Shown: positions 51,109 through 60,915, counted from the first letter of the stretch. The stretch: DNA of 64,000 bases from Hymenobacter daecheongensis DSM 21074 (GCF_900141805.1 NZ_FQYN01000007.1:1-64000), one strand, 5' to 3'. Program-made: numbers and translations. The notes: generated by a model from the sequence alone, not told the origin.

Positions 51109-51693
51109 CTACCCACTCCGGCGCACCCGGGCCCGGATGCGGCTCAAGGACACGGGCGTGATGCCCATGTAATTGGCTACCAAGTGCTGGGGCACCCGCT
51201 CCAGAATCTTGGTTTTGCCACTGGCCAGCAGGGCCCGATACCGCTCCTCGGGTGAAAGCAGCAGCAGTTCCGTCAGGCGGTCATCGGTGCCCAGCAGGTG
51301 GTATTCGGCCAGGCGGCGGCCAAACCGCTCGTAGGCCGGCACCTCGTCGTAGAGGCGACGCAGCACGGCGTAGTCGAACACCACCAACTCAGTGTCGGCG
51401 AGGGCCTGAATGCTGAGCCGGCTGGGCTGGCCGGTAAGGCAGCCGGCGTAATCGGCCAACAGGTGGTTTTCAAAGAAGAAATACGTGGTGCGCTCCTCGC
51501 CATCGGGGCGGGGATAATAGAGGCGGCAGGCCCCGTGCAGGAGCAGGGCCACCTCGGAGCAGGTTTCGCCGGCTTGTACAAAATGCTCCCCTTTGGCCAG
51601 CCGGCGCGGGCGCAGGGCCAGAGCCAGCAGGTCCCACTCGGCCGCGGTGAGCGTGGGCACAAAGCGGAGCAGATAGGCGCGAAGTGGGTGCAT
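51109..51693 (-). CDS. Crp/Fnr family transcriptional regulator
   Basis: 194 residues from ATG 51693. N-terminal cyclic-nucleotide-binding-like beta-roll (ALRPRRLAKGEHFVQAGETC, VALLLHGACRLYY) and a short C-terminal winged-helix (VPQHLVANYMGITPVSLSRI). The cAMP-binding PBC residues are not evident, so a different ligand or none may be used. A trehalase gene lies 67 bp upstream in the same direction. Confidence 0.85.
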   Translation of the reverse strand: MHPLRAYLLRFVPTLTAAEWDLLALALRPRRLAKGEHFVQAGETCSEVALLLHGACRLYYPRPDGEERTTYFFFENHLLADYAGCLTGQPSRLSIQALADTELVVFDYAVLRRLYDEVPAYERFGRRLAEYHLLGTDDRLTELLLLSPEERYRALLASGKTKILERVPQHLVANYMGITPVSLSRIRARVRRSG

Positions 51694-51760
51694 AGGCCGC
51701 AGGGCGGGAAAACGGGCCGGAAAGCCCTCCGCCAAGGGAAAACCAGAGTATCGGGCCGGG

Positions 51761-53329
51761 TTATCTCCGGACCGGGCGGGTTTCGTGGTTCAGCAGATAC
51801 AGCAGCACGCCGTTGGTCCAGCCGAAGCCATCCTGCAGCGGATATTCGCCGCCACCGGCGGGCAGGCTCGTGTTCTGCACGTTGTATTTTTCCAGCAGCT
51901 TGCCGGTTTGCCGAAACACGCGCGTATTCAGGCGCACCCAGCGGTGGGCGATGGTATCGGCCAGGACCTGGTGCTGGTAGCGGGCGAGGCCCTGAATGGC
52001 CAGATACTGCAGCGGGGCCCAGGCATTGGGCGCATCCCACTGCTGGCCGCTGGCATTGAGAGTCGTGATGAGGCCGCCATCCTTCAGAAAATCAGCTTTC
52101 AGGCCGGCGGCAACCCGTTTGGCCTGTGCCGGAGTAGCTACGCCGAAAGCCAGCGGAAACACGCCTGCCAGCGTGCGGATGGCAGCCGGGCGGCGCTGGG
52201 GCAGGTCATAATCGGTGTACCAGCCGGCGGTTTCGTTCCAGCAGTAGCGGCGGATGGCGGCTTGGCGCTTGTCGGCCTTCAGCTGCCAGGTGCGGGCCGC
52301 GGCGGGCTGCTGCTGGGCGGTGTAGGCACGGGCCAGGGTTTGCTCCAGCGTGAGCAGCAGGCAGTTCAGATCGACGGGCACCAGCTCGGTGGTGCGGATG
52401 GAAGCCAGCGTGCCGGCCGGCCCGAACCAGCGGGTGCTGAAATCCCAGCCGGAAGCCGCCGCCGCCCGGATGTTGCGGTAGAGTAGGGCGGGGTTGGCGT
52501 GGCCCCGGGCGGCGGCCACATCTTCGGCGTACGACTCTTCGCGGGGCTCGGTGCTGGTGTCCCAGTAGCGGTTCAGCAGCTCGCCGCCGGGCAGGCGCAC
52601 CACGCGGCGGGTGGCGGCACCGGGGGCCAGGGAGTCGGCCCCGGCCATCCAGTAGGCATATTCGCGCAGCAATGCCGGTTGGTAGCGCCGCAGCACCGAG
52701 TCGCCCTGCTCCTGGGCCAGCAGCTGCACCATAAGGGCAAAGAAGGGCGGCTGCGAGCGGGTGAGGTAGTAAGTACGGTTGCCGTTCGGAATGAAGCCGT
52801 AGCGGGTGAGCAGGAACGCAAAATTGTCGGTCATGCTGCGCAGCAGGGCCGGACGGCGGGCTTCGCGCAGGCCCAGCATCGTGAAATACGAATCCCAGTA
52901 GTACACCTCCCGAAACCGTCCGCCCGGCACCAGGTAGGGCCGGGGCAGCGGCAGCAACGACGAGTACCGCGCCACCGAATCGGGCGGGCGGCGCTCCAGC
53001 ACGCGCCAGAGCGTATCGAGGTGGGCCCGCAAACCGGCGGCCACGTTGCTGCGGTACGTGGCGGTATCGGCCACGGGCAGGCGGAAGCGGGCTTTGGTGA
53101 AGCGGCCCAGATCGAAGCCCGGCTGCCGGCGCTGCTGCTCGTAGTCGGCCACGATGCGGGCCGGGCTGGCCAGCGGCACCATGTCCACGAAGGTCTTATT
53201 ATCAGCAAACACGCGGCCCAGCTGCACGGCCTCAAACAGGCCGGGGTAAAGCTGCCGGGGCGTGGGCTGCGCCTGCGCCGCCGCTTGCCAACCCAGAATC
53301 CCCAGCCACAACAGGAGCAGATTTCGCAT
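51761..53329 (-). CDS. treA: Periplasmic trehalase (GH37)
   Basis: 522 residues from ATG 53329 with signal peptide ending QAAAQAQ. GH37 signatures: PGGRFREVYYWDSY and QQWDAPNAWAPLQ. It hydrolyses trehalose to two glucose in the periplasm. Catalytic Asp in EVYYWDSY region and Glu toward the C-terminal GGGEYPLQDGFGWTNGV are present. Full length; no trehalose transporter nearby. Confidence 0.93.
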   Translation of the reverse strand: MRNLLLLWLGILGWQAAAQAQPTPRQLYPGLFEAVQLGRVFADNKTFVDMVPLASPARIVADYEQQRRQPGFDLGRFTKARFRLPVADTATYRSNVAAGLRAHLDTLWRVLERRPPDSVARYSSLLPLPRPYLVPGGRFREVYYWDSYFTMLGLREARRPALLRSMTDNFAFLLTRYGFIPNGNRTYYLTRSQPPFFALMVQLLAQEQGDSVLRRYQPALLREYAYWMAGADSLAPGAATRRVVRLPGGELLNRYWDTSTEPREESYAEDVAAARGHANPALLYRNIRAAAASGWDFSTRWFGPAGTLASIRTTELVPVDLNCLLLTLEQTLARAYTAQQQPAAARTWQLKADKRQAAIRRYCWNETAGWYTDYDLPQRRPAAIRTLAGVFPLAFGVATPAQAKRVAAGLKADFLKDGGLITTLNASGQQWDAPNAWAPLQYLAIQGLARYQHQVLADTIAHRWVRLNTRVFRQTGKLLEKYNVQNTSLPAGGGEYPLQDGFGWTNGVLLYLLNHETRPVRR

Positions 53330-53580
53330 AAGAAGAAGTTGAAAGGAACGAGTAATAGTAGCGCGAAAATTCGTTACGCGCCGGGCCGGGCGCAAAGTTG
53401 CCGCGCTGGCCGGAGCAAATGCGTCTGGGCCGCGCGGGCCGCTGCCGAAGCTGCCGACTTTTCGTGAACCCCGGCCCCAGTTCGCGGGTTCTGGCAGAAG
53501 CAGCCCGTGGCGGGCCGGTGCCCGAAAAACGCCGGCTCCGCAGTAGCGGCCGCACTTTTTTCGGCTATCTTTCTCCGGCT

Positions 53581-54366
53581 ATGAAAACGCTCCGCCTTGC
53601 CTTTCTTCCGCTGCTCGCCGGCTGCCTGACGCTGGCCGGCCCTGCCCGCGCCCAGCGCACTTCCTACGTGCAGCAGTTTGCCGGCAGCACCGTACTGCTG
53701 GCCAGCGGCGACACTTTGCAGGGCCCCCTGGCGCTGCACCACAGCGAAGACGTGGTGCTCATCACCCTACCCGACAATACGGTGAGCACGCTTTCGGCCG
53801 TAGCCGTGCAAAGCTTCGCCGTGAAAGGTGAAAAAGAGCAGCGCCGCAATTCGTACGATGACTTCTACGATGCCCGCCAGGGCTACTACTACGGCAACCC
53901 CTACTACAACGGCCTGATGCCCCGCCAGCGCCGCGAGCGGGTGGATACCAGCCTAGTGCGCGTGTACCGCACATACCGCTGGAACCACGACAACGACTAC
54001 AGCGACTTCAAGTCGCCGGCGTTTTTTGAGCAGCTCAGCCGGGGCCCGCAGGTGCTGCTGCGCCGCGAAATTCTGGTGGAGCGCCCCCTGAACTACGCGC
54101 CGGGGCCGTATGGTTACGGGGGCGGCCTCGGCGGTGTGCCACGCTACGCGGGCTCCTACACCGAAATTCAGGACAAGTTTTACCTCGGCACGCCCAAGGG
54201 CACCGTGGTGCCGCTGCGCAACCCCAAAAAAGACTTGCTGGCCCTCTTCCGGCCCCAGGCCCGGCAGCTGGAGCAATACGCCAAGGAAAACAAGCTCAGC
54301 TTCACCGAGCCCCGCGACCTGGCTTTTATTGTGAACTACGCTAATTACCTGCAGGCTCAGAAGTAG
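53581..54366 (+). CDS. Secreted hypothetical protein
   Basis: 261 residues. Signal peptide (residues 1-24, AGPARAQ). Early part is beta-like (SGDTLQGPLALHHSEDVVLI); the middle is Tyr/Asn/Arg-rich (YDDFYDARQGYYYGNPYYNG); later parts are mixed. No known family; similar secreted proteins are usual in Cytophagales. Gene stands alone, divergent from the trehalase, with repeats after it. Confidence 0.65.
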   Translation: MKTLRLAFLPLLAGCLTLAGPARAQRTSYVQQFAGSTVLLASGDTLQGPLALHHSEDVVLITLPDNTVSTLSAVAVQSFAVKGEKEQRRNSYDDFYDARQGYYYGNPYYNGLMPRQRRERVDTSLVRVYRTYRWNHDNDYSDFKSPAFFEQLSRGPQVLLRREILVERPLNYAPGPYGYGGGLGGVPRYAGSYTEIQDKFYLGTPKGTVVPLRNPKKDLLALFRPQARQLEQYAKENKLSFTEPRDLAFIVNYANYLQAQK

Positions 54367-54437
54367 TTGAGTTTGTCAGCCCCGGCGGGGCGGCATGTCG
54401 GTAGAAACGGATGCCCGGAGCACCAAATTGTCCGAGT

Positions 54438-54593
54438 AGCCGCATCGCGGTGACAGGTTTGTAGAGGGTTTGGATCATTGCATGACAAAGCCGCGTAGCG
54501 GTGACAGAGTCGTTCGAGCGTTTCTGTCACCGCTACGCGGCTTTGGGTTTTCCGACAACTGGATTACTACAAACCTGTCACCGCTCTGCGGCT
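54438..54593. repeat. Double-hairpin element, agccgc-gcggtgacagg family
   Basis: Outer arms (agccgcatcgcggtgacaggt / cctgtcaccgctctgcggct) enclose an inner perfect hairpin (aagccgcgtagcggtgacag / ctgtcaccgctacgcggctt). A second, more perfect copy is at 62380-62555. Confidence 0.85.
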
Positions 54594-54634
54594 GATGGGC
54601 GCTGCGTTTACAAAAATCTATGAGCAGCGCTTCC

Positions 54635-55396
54635 CTACAAATCCCGGTTACGCAGAAGCAGGTAGCTCAGCAGCCAAAACAGCGCCGCGTACGCCAGGGC
54701 CAGCGGCAGCGCCTGGGTGGGCAGCAAGGCGCTGGACGGGCCCGTTACGGTATCGAGCAGCTCCTGGCCGGGCGTGGGAGTGAGGGCGGAAAAGACTTTG
54801 GTGGGGAAGTAGCGGTCAATTTCGTCGGGCACGAGCAGGCGGCTCAGCGGCTCCACCACCCAGGCATACAGCATGAAAGCCAGAATGGCCGGCCCGCTTT
54901 TGCGCAGCAGAAAAGCCAGCAGCGCCGCCAGGGCCAGGTAGCCCAGCGCCTGCGCCCCATACAGCAGCACCGCGCCCAGCTGCTGCCCGGCCTGCCCCGC
55001 CGAGGCCGGCGACCGGGTGAGGCCGAAAAATAACCCAACCGCCAGCACCGTCAGTACCCCGAAAGCTGCTAAAAGCGCTGAAACGGCCAGCTTGCCCTGC
55101 ACCAGCGCCGCCACCGAGCTGCCATCAATAACCTGCTGGCGGAAGGTGCGGAACTGGAATTCATCGGTAATCAGGATGATGAGCAGGATGCCCAGCAGAA
55201 GGTTGAAGTAGCTGGCCACGTAGCTCAGCTTGTGCCACAGCTCCGGAAAGGCATACAGCGTGTTGCCCACCGGCTGCCCATTTATCACCACGCCGCTACC
55301 CACCGACACGAACAGCGCCAGCAGCGCCGCATATAGCAGCAGGATGAACCAGACCGTGCGGTAAGGCAGAATTTTACGAAGCTCAGCACGCAGCAT
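54635..55396 (-). CDS. ABC transporter permease (ABC-2 type)
   Basis: 253 residues with about six membrane helices (TVWFILLLYAALLALFVSVG, SYFNLLLGILLIILITDEFQ, LALAALLAFLLRKSGPAILAF). Encoded downstream of its ATPase (181 bp gap) on the same strand. The DEFQFRTFRQQVIDG block is shared with other bacteriocin- or bacitracin-type permeases. Substrate unknown. Confidence 0.8.
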   Translation of the reverse strand: MLRAELRKILPYRTVWFILLLYAALLALFVSVGSGVVINGQPVGNTLYAFPELWHKLSYVASYFNLLLGILLIILITDEFQFRTFRQQVIDGSSVAALVQGKLAVSALLAAFGVLTVLAVGLFFGLTRSPASAGQAGQQLGAVLLYGAQALGYLALAALLAFLLRKSGPAILAFMLYAWVVEPLSRLLVPDEIDRYFPTKVFSALTPTPGQELLDTVTGPSSALLPTQALPLALAYAALFWLLSYLLLRNRDL

Positions 55397-55449
55397 TTTG
55401 GGGGAAGGTGAAGTTGTGAAAGGGTGAAGTTGTGAAGTTGTTGAACTCG

Positions 55450-55554
55450 TCTGTCATCCTGAGCCTGCGAAGGACCTTATCACGTCAGAACGATAATCGT
55501 AATAACGACTCGTTCTTATCTCATAAGGTCCTTCGCTCTGCTCAAAATGACAGA
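55450..55554. repeat. Palindromic element, tgtcatcctgagc family
   Basis: Arms tctgtcatcctgagcctgcgaaggacc and their near-complement at the right end (ggtccttcgctctgctcaaaatgacaga); lies between the ATPase and the permease of one transporter. Confidence 0.85.
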
Positions 55555-55576
55555 CTGAGTGAATACACCATCTGCC

Positions 55577-56470
55577 TTATTTAGTCAGCTCCAGAAACTG
55601 TGCTTCCAGGGTGCGGTGGCGCAGCTCCAGGCCAGCCAGAATGATGCCCTGCGCGAACAGAGCCCGGTTTAGGTCGGCGGGGGAGTGGCCGGGGGCCAGT
55701 ACGGCGCTGATGGTGCCGGCGGGCTCGGCCTTCACATCCGACACCCATGCGAGTTGGCTCAGGGCTTGCAGCAGGGCGGCGGGCGGCACGTCGGGGGCTA
55801 CGCGCACGGCCACCCGGTCGGTGGCGGCCAGAATGCTGCTTACGGGGCCGGCCACGCGCAGCTCGCCGCGCTGCAGCACCGCCACGTGGGTGCAGACTTT
55901 CTCAATCTCATCGAGCAGATGGCTGGCGATGATGATGGTTTTGCCCTCGGCCGCCAGCCGCTGAATCAGCTCGCGCACCTCGGCAATGCCTTGGGGGTCG
56001 AGGCCGTTGGTGGGCTCGTCGAGCACCAGCACTTCGGGGTTGCCGAGCAGGGTAGAGGCTAGGGCCAGCCGCTGCTTCATACCCAGTGAAAAGCTCCGGA
56101 AAGCATCATGCTGACGGTCTTTGAGGTTCACCAGCGCCAGCGCTGTATCCACGGAGGCCGGGTCAGCGTGCTTGACGTCGGCGGCCAGCAGCAGGTTCTG
56201 GCGGGCCGAGAGGTAGGGGAAAAAGTTGGGCGTTTCGAGTAGAGCGCCCACGCGCCGCTTGCTCTGCGAGGAAAGCGGCTGCCCGAACCAGCGTACCGCG
56301 CCGCCGCTGGCCTGCAGCACGCCCAGCGCCAAGCCCAGCGTGGTGGTTTTGCCGCTGCCATTCGGCCCCAGCAGTCCATACACGCTGCCGGCCTCAATCT
56401 GCAGCGTAAGCCCGCGCAGCGCCTGCGTGCCGCCGTAGCTCTTGGAAAGATTATCGAGTTCGAGAATCAT
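55577..56470 (-). CDS. ABC transporter ATP-binding protein
   Basis: 297 residues from ATG 56470. Walker A GPNGSGKTTT, signature SFSLGMKQRLALAS, Walker B LVLDEPTNGLD, H-loop IIIASHLLDEIE. The C-terminal extension (residues 215-297) follows the CcmA/NatA-type exporters. It pairs with the downstream permease and the two likely form a half or full exporter; the repeat between them does not interrupt either gene. Confidence 0.88.
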   Translation of the reverse strand: MILELDNLSKSYGGTQALRGLTLQIEAGSVYGLLGPNGSGKTTTLGLALGVLQASGGAVRWFGQPLSSQSKRRVGALLETPNFFPYLSARQNLLLAADVKHADPASVDTALALVNLKDRQHDAFRSFSLGMKQRLALASTLLGNPEVLVLDEPTNGLDPQGIAEVRELIQRLAAEGKTIIIASHLLDEIEKVCTHVAVLQRGELRVAGPVSSILAATDRVAVRVAPDVPPAALLQALSQLAWVSDVKAEPAGTISAVLAPGHSPADLNRALFAQGIILAGLELRHRTLEAQFLELTK

Positions 56471-56495
56471 CTGGGAATTATGAAGAGTAGGAAGC

Positions 56496-56653
56496 CTGTC
56501 ATTGCGAGCAACGCGAAGCAATCCGTCCTGGGCAACAAAGAAAGCCCTGTTAACTCACAAAGCCCTGACGTTAGCTCATGCGAGGGCGTAGTGGGTCAAC
56601 AGGGCTTTTTACATTTCAGAGGACGGATTGCTTCGCGTTGCTCGCAATGACAG
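56496..56653. repeat. Palindromic element, cctgtcattgcgagc family
   Basis: Arms ctgtcattgcgagcaacgcg and the complement at the right; an inner pair (agccctgttaactcacaaagc / gggtcaacagggct). Related to the copy at 44283. Confidence 0.85.
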
Positions 56654-56656
56654 CGT

Positions 56657-58390
56657 TTAGTCAATCACCCTCGCTATCGGATAGCGCAGGTGCGACTTTT
56701 CGTAATGCGGTGACTGGCGGTACACCCAATCCAGTTGGGCCGCGCCGCTTTGGGCAAATACGGCATTCTGCGCCTTCAGCTTTTCCAAGCGCGCCCGCAG
56801 GGCCGGGTCCTGGCGCAGCAGCTCGGTGGCAATATCCTCGAACACATAGTCCGAGAAGTACTCCTTTTGCTGCAAGATGCTGTCGAAAAAGCCCCAAGCG
56901 AAGAATGAGTCGGTGGCTTGGGGCTCCAGCGCTTCTATAAGGTAGCGCGCGGCGGGCTGTTGGGTGGTAGCCACAAAGTCGCCGGCGCGAAAGGTGCGGG
57001 GCTGCTGCTCGGTGCGCAGCTCCACGGCCGTGTGCACGTAGTGGCCCTCGTAGGGGCGCGGGCCGGTTTTGTAGTCGGCAATGTAGTAGGTTTCGGCGGT
57101 GAGGGTAGTATCCTGAGTGAGCGTGCGGAGCTGCACGCCCGAGAGGCGCAGGCGCTCCAACACCTCGCCCCAGGCCTGCGGAATGATATAGGCCGCGGGC
57201 CGCGTCACGCTCACCGAGGGCCGGAACGTGTTATAGTAAGGCACGGAGCGCGTGTAGGGCTTGGTGCGGTCATAAAAAAGGCGCGGCTGCCCGCTCACGG
57301 CGCTGGGCTGCAGGCGGCCCTCGTAGCCCCGAAAAGTTATTTTTTCGGCCTGCGTGGTGTCCAGCCGCCAGGCCAGCGGGAAGGTGGTTTGGGTGCGCAG
57401 TTGGGCCTGGGCGGTGGCGCGGGCCTGGGCCAGCACGGCGGCCTGGGCGTGCACGGTGCGCACCATCAAATCCAAAAAGTCATACTGGGCCCGCACCCGC
57501 GGCGCGTAGGCTTTCAGCATGTGGGTTTCGGTGATAACGCCGATGGTATTGAACAAGGTGGTGTAGCCGGTGGCGTAGCGCGGCGTTTCCAGAAAGCCCA
57601 CCAGGCCGCGGGCATCGGGCGTGCGGCCCTCAAAATCCACGTAGGGCGTCATGATGGTTTTGCGCCGGGCCATGCCGTCGTACAGCGCGGGCAGCAGGCT
57701 TTGCTGCAGATACTGGCCCAGCACCGGGTGCAGCTTGTCTTTCTGCGTGGCAATGAGCGTCATGGTATATTGATAATCAGCGCCATCGGAAGTGTGCGTA
57801 TCCACGAACACATCGGGCTGCCAGCGCTGAAACAGCTGGGCGAAGCTGCGGGCATTGCGCGAGTCCTGCTTGAGGTAGTCGCGGTTCAGGTCGAGGTTGC
57901 GGGCGTTGCCGCGAAAGCCGTACTCCTCGGGGCCGTTCTGGTTGGCGCGAGTGGTGCTGTTGCGGCTGAGCATGCCATCCACATTGTAAGCCGGTATCAC
58001 GACCAGCGTCACGTTTTCGAGCTGGCGGCGCAGCTCCTTTTTCTGCACGTAGTCGCGCACCAGGGCCATGCAGGCATCAATGCCCTCCGGCTCGCCGGGA
58101 TGAATGCCGTTTTGAATGAACACCACGCGGCGGTTTTTGCCGCGCACCGAGGCCGGCTCCGCGTCGCCATCCAACGACACGATGACTTCGTGCAGGGGCT
58201 CGCCGCAGTCGGTGGGGCCGGCCGCGCGCATCGTTATTTCGGGGTATGACGCATCCAGCTTCCGGTAGTAGGCCAGGCACTCGGCGTAGGTGGCCGTAGT
58301 GTTGCCGTTGCCCTTCTCAAAGGGCGTGCGCCAGTCGTCTTTGGGCGCGGGCGCGGCCAGCAGCAGCGCTGAAAGCAGAAATGAAAACAT
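56657..58390 (-). CDS. M14 family zinc carboxypeptidase-like peptidase
   Basis: 577 residues with a signal peptide (MFSFLLSALLLAAPA). Zinc site: NGIHPGEPEG (HxxE, residues about 91-100) and second His near VDTHTSDGADYQ. The 350 C-terminal residues outside the catalytic domain show VVYIPQAW-like and TETHMLKAYAPR blocks of unknown role. It should be periplasmic. The catalytic Glu likely lies near residue 265-270. Peptidase substrates are unknown. Confidence 0.85.
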   Translation of the reverse strand: MFSFLLSALLLAAPAPKDDWRTPFEKGNGNTTATYAECLAYYRKLDASYPEITMRAAGPTDCGEPLHEVIVSLDGDAEPASVRGKNRRVVFIQNGIHPGEPEGIDACMALVRDYVQKKELRRQLENVTLVVIPAYNVDGMLSRNSTTRANQNGPEEYGFRGNARNLDLNRDYLKQDSRNARSFAQLFQRWQPDVFVDTHTSDGADYQYTMTLIATQKDKLHPVLGQYLQQSLLPALYDGMARRKTIMTPYVDFEGRTPDARGLVGFLETPRYATGYTTLFNTIGVITETHMLKAYAPRVRAQYDFLDLMVRTVHAQAAVLAQARATAQAQLRTQTTFPLAWRLDTTQAEKITFRGYEGRLQPSAVSGQPRLFYDRTKPYTRSVPYYNTFRPSVSVTRPAAYIIPQAWGEVLERLRLSGVQLRTLTQDTTLTAETYYIADYKTGPRPYEGHYVHTAVELRTEQQPRTFRAGDFVATTQQPAARYLIEALEPQATDSFFAWGFFDSILQQKEYFSDYVFEDIATELLRQDPALRARLEKLKAQNAVFAQSGAAQLDWVYRQSPHYEKSHLRYPIARVID

Positions 58391-58524
58391 GTTTTAATTC
58401 TGAATTATAAATTAGGAATTCTGAATCGATACTGAACGGGCTCAAAACCAGCCAACGAGCCGTGATAGGGGCTGCCGGTTCAGATTTTCAATTCATAATT
58501 CAACATTCAGAATTCAGAATTTCC

Positions 58525-58959
58525 TTAATAAAGCCGGCGGCGGGGCGGAAACAGCACCTGGTCGAGGCTGAGGCGGCCGGGGCCGATGAGCAGCAGACCC
58601 AGAAACAGAATGGCCGATTCCAGCGCGTGGGAGTAGGAGCCGAAGTCGTCGCCGTTGGTCAGATGCATGATGGTGGCCATGAGCATGGTGCTGAGCAGCA
58701 ACCCGCAGGCTACGCGAAAAAACAGCCCTAGCGCCAGCAGCTGGCCGCCCACGGCCTCGGCAACGGCCGCCATAAAGCCCCAAAAGGCCGGGGCGAAGTT
58801 CAGGCCGATGGCTTTCATGGCGCCGCCCACCTGCGTCCACTGTTCAGGGCCGCCCATCAGCTTAGGGTAGCCATGAATGGTGAACATCACGCCGATACCG
58901 ATGCGCAACAGCAGCAGGCCGAGGTCGTGCGTGCGGTAGCGGTTTTCAAACAGAGTCAT
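58525..58959 (-). CDS. DoxX family membrane protein
   Basis: 144 residues from ATG 58959, with four membrane helices (LGLLLLRIGIGVMFTIHGYP, FWGFMAAVAEAVGGQLLALG, ACGLLLSTMLMATIMHLTN, AILFLGLLLIGPG). The residues GYPKLMGG and HALESAILF match DoxX. Possible roles include quinone-linked oxidoreductase partners. The longer upstream frame was rejected. Confidence 0.85.
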   Translation of the reverse strand: MTLFENRYRTHDLGLLLLRIGIGVMFTIHGYPKLMGGPEQWTQVGGAMKAIGLNFAPAFWGFMAAVAEAVGGQLLALGLFFRVACGLLLSTMLMATIMHLTNGDDFGSYSHALESAILFLGLLLIGPGRLSLDQVLFPPRRRLY

Positions 58960-59167
58960 ACAGAAAAGAGCCCGGTTGAGTGCTGAGAGAAGATGAATCC
59001 GGGTATAGTAATATCCCCGCCGCCACCAAAGTACAGGAAATAACGCGGATTGCAGCACTATATGTTGAGCGACAATTATTCCGTAGCTCAGTGGCGGCCT
59101 GCGGCCGTCGTAAGCGCCCGGCTTGCGTACCTTTAGGCCGTTGCTGTTCACCTAAACCCCCGCTGCC

Positions 59168-60046
59168 GTGGCTGCCAAACCCCGTAAACCGCTGATTCTG
59201 ATTTCCAACGACGACGGCATCACGGCCCCCGGCATTGCCACGCTCGTGCGCGTGATGCGGCGCATCGGCGAGGTGGTGGTGGTAGCGCCCAACTCGCCCC
59301 AGTCGGGCATGGGCCACGCCATCACCATCGGCTCATCCTTGCGCCTCGACCCCAGCACTATCTTCGAGGGCATTGAGGCCTACGAGTGCAGCGGCACGCC
59401 CGCCGACTGCGTGAAGCTGGCCAAGCATTTTGTGCTCAAAGACCGCCGCCCCGATATCGTGGTGTCGGGCATCAATCATGGGTCCAACTCGTCGGTGAAC
59501 GTGCTGTACTCGGGCACCATGTCGGCGGCCATCGAGGCGGCCATCGAGGGGCTGCCCGCCATCGGCTTCTCGCTCTGCGACTACGGCCACCTGGCCGATT
59601 TCTCGCACACCGAAGAGTGGATTGAGCACCTCACGCGCCAGGCCCTGAAAAACGGCATTCCGGCCGGTACAGCCCTGAACGTCAACATTCCCAAGAAATC
59701 GGCCCACCCGATAAAAGGGGCGCGCCTGTGCCGGCAGGCCCGAGCCAAGTGGCAGGAGAATTTCGACCTGCGCTACGACCCGCACCAGCGCCCGTACTAC
59801 TGGCTGATCGGCAACTTCGTGAACGAGGACCAGGGCGAAGACACCGACGAGGTGGCGCTGGCCAACAACTACATTTCGATCGTGCCCTGCCAGTTCGACC
59901 TAACGGCCCTGCACGGCCTAGCCGAAATGAACGAAAGCTGGACCCTGGATCTGGCCGGCCGCAAGCCCGCCACCAACCCGGTGCACGAGGAAACCGCTAC
60001 CGATAAGCCACTGGGCCAGAAACGGAAAAAAGCCGTCAAGAAATAA
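59168..60046 (+). CDS. surE: 5'/3'-nucleotidase SurE
   Basis: 292 residues from a GTG start. LISNDDGITAPGI (metal-binding Asp pair at residues about 14-15), NSPQSGMGHAIT and NHGSNSSVNVLYSGTMSAAI match SurE, which dephosphorylates nucleoside monophosphates and short polyphosphates. A 55-residue extension after the core is unusual: the sequence ends with a Lys-rich tail (GQKRKKAVKK). Divergent from the DoxX gene. Confidence 0.9.
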   Translation: MAAKPRKPLILISNDDGITAPGIATLVRVMRRIGEVVVVAPNSPQSGMGHAITIGSSLRLDPSTIFEGIEAYECSGTPADCVKLAKHFVLKDRRPDIVVSGINHGSNSSVNVLYSGTMSAAIEAAIEGLPAIGFSLCDYGHLADFSHTEEWIEHLTRQALKNGIPAGTALNVNIPKKSAHPIKGARLCRQARAKWQENFDLRYDPHQRPYYWLIGNFVNEDQGEDTDEVALANNYISIVPCQFDLTALHGLAEMNESWTLDLAGRKPATNPVHEETATDKPLGQKRKKAVKK

Positions 60047-60064
60047 GCTTGGGCGGCATTTGTC

Positions 60065-60176
60065 CTGCTGAGCTTGTCGAAGCATCTCTCCCGCTTCGTT
60101 GCAACGGTAACCTAAGCCCCTCCCTTTTGGGGAGGGGTACAACGAAGCGGGAGAGATGCTTCGACAAGCTCAGCAG
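60065..60176. repeat. Palindromic element, ctgctgagcttgtcgaagc family
   Basis: Arms ctgctgagcttgtcgaagcatctctcccgcttcgttg match their complement at the right; a second, inner hairpin (cccctccc / ggggagggg) forms the loop. Confidence 0.85.
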
Positions 60177-60258
60177 TACCCGTTTCAATATATGCTTCAA
60201 GCCCAGTACTGTTTCCTGGCTGCTCAGGCCCTTTTCCTCCTTTTCCTTGCTGCTCCCC

Positions 60259-60828
60259 ATGCCTAAAAATCGATTTTTCCTGCTTCTGCTGGCACTGCTG
60301 CTGCCCGTGAGCCTGCTGCTGGCCACCCAGCCGCCGCGCGGCACCAAGAAGAAAACCACCGTGTACATCGTGCGCCACGCCGAAAAGGACCTCACGCCCG
60401 GCCTCACCGACCCGCCCCTGACGGCTGCCGGCGAACAGCGGGCGCTGGCATTGCGCCAGCAGCTGCAGCGCCGCCGTGTGGCCGCCATCTTCACCACCGA
60501 TACCCGCCGCACCCGCGCCACCGCCGCGCCCCTGGCCGAGGCCCTAAACCTGACGCCGCAGGTGTACGACGCCAAAAACCTGCCCGCGCTGGCCACTCGC
60601 ATCCGGCAGGAATACGCCGGCCGTGCGGTGCTGGTAGTGGGCCATTCCAACACCCTGCTGGAAACCGCCGAGGCGCTGGGAGCCACCCGCCCCGTGCCCA
60701 CGGTGGCCGATGCGGAGTATGATTATCTGCTGGAAGTGAAGCTGCCCGCCACGGGCGCGGCCACGGCCACCGCCCGGCGCTACGGCGTGGCTTCGGCTCA
60801 ATCGGCGGTTAAACCAGTGCTTAAATAA
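60259..60828 (+). CDS. Histidine phosphatase family protein (SixA-like)
   Basis: 189 residues from ATG 60259. Signal-anchor or signal peptide (FFLLLLALLLPVSLLLA), then RHAEK (catalytic phospho-His, residue about 41), IFTTDTRRTRATA, and the second His VVGHSNTLLE. It belongs to the phosphoglycerate mutase-like superfamily, here probably acting outside the cytoplasm. The next gene follows at about 90 bp. Confidence 0.87.
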   Translation: MPKNRFFLLLLALLLPVSLLLATQPPRGTKKKTTVYIVRHAEKDLTPGLTDPPLTAAGEQRALALRQQLQRRRVAAIFTTDTRRTRATAAPLAEALNLTPQVYDAKNLPALATRIRQEYAGRAVLVVGHSNTLLETAEALGATRPVPTVADAEYDYLLEVKLPATGAATATARRYGVASAQSAVKPVLK

Positions 60829-60915
60829 GGCGTTACCTTAGCGCGTTGCCGAAAGCCCTCCGTTGCTTGCCGGCTCGCTTTTTTGTTGGTTTTTTTCGCT
60901 GAATATCATTTGCTT

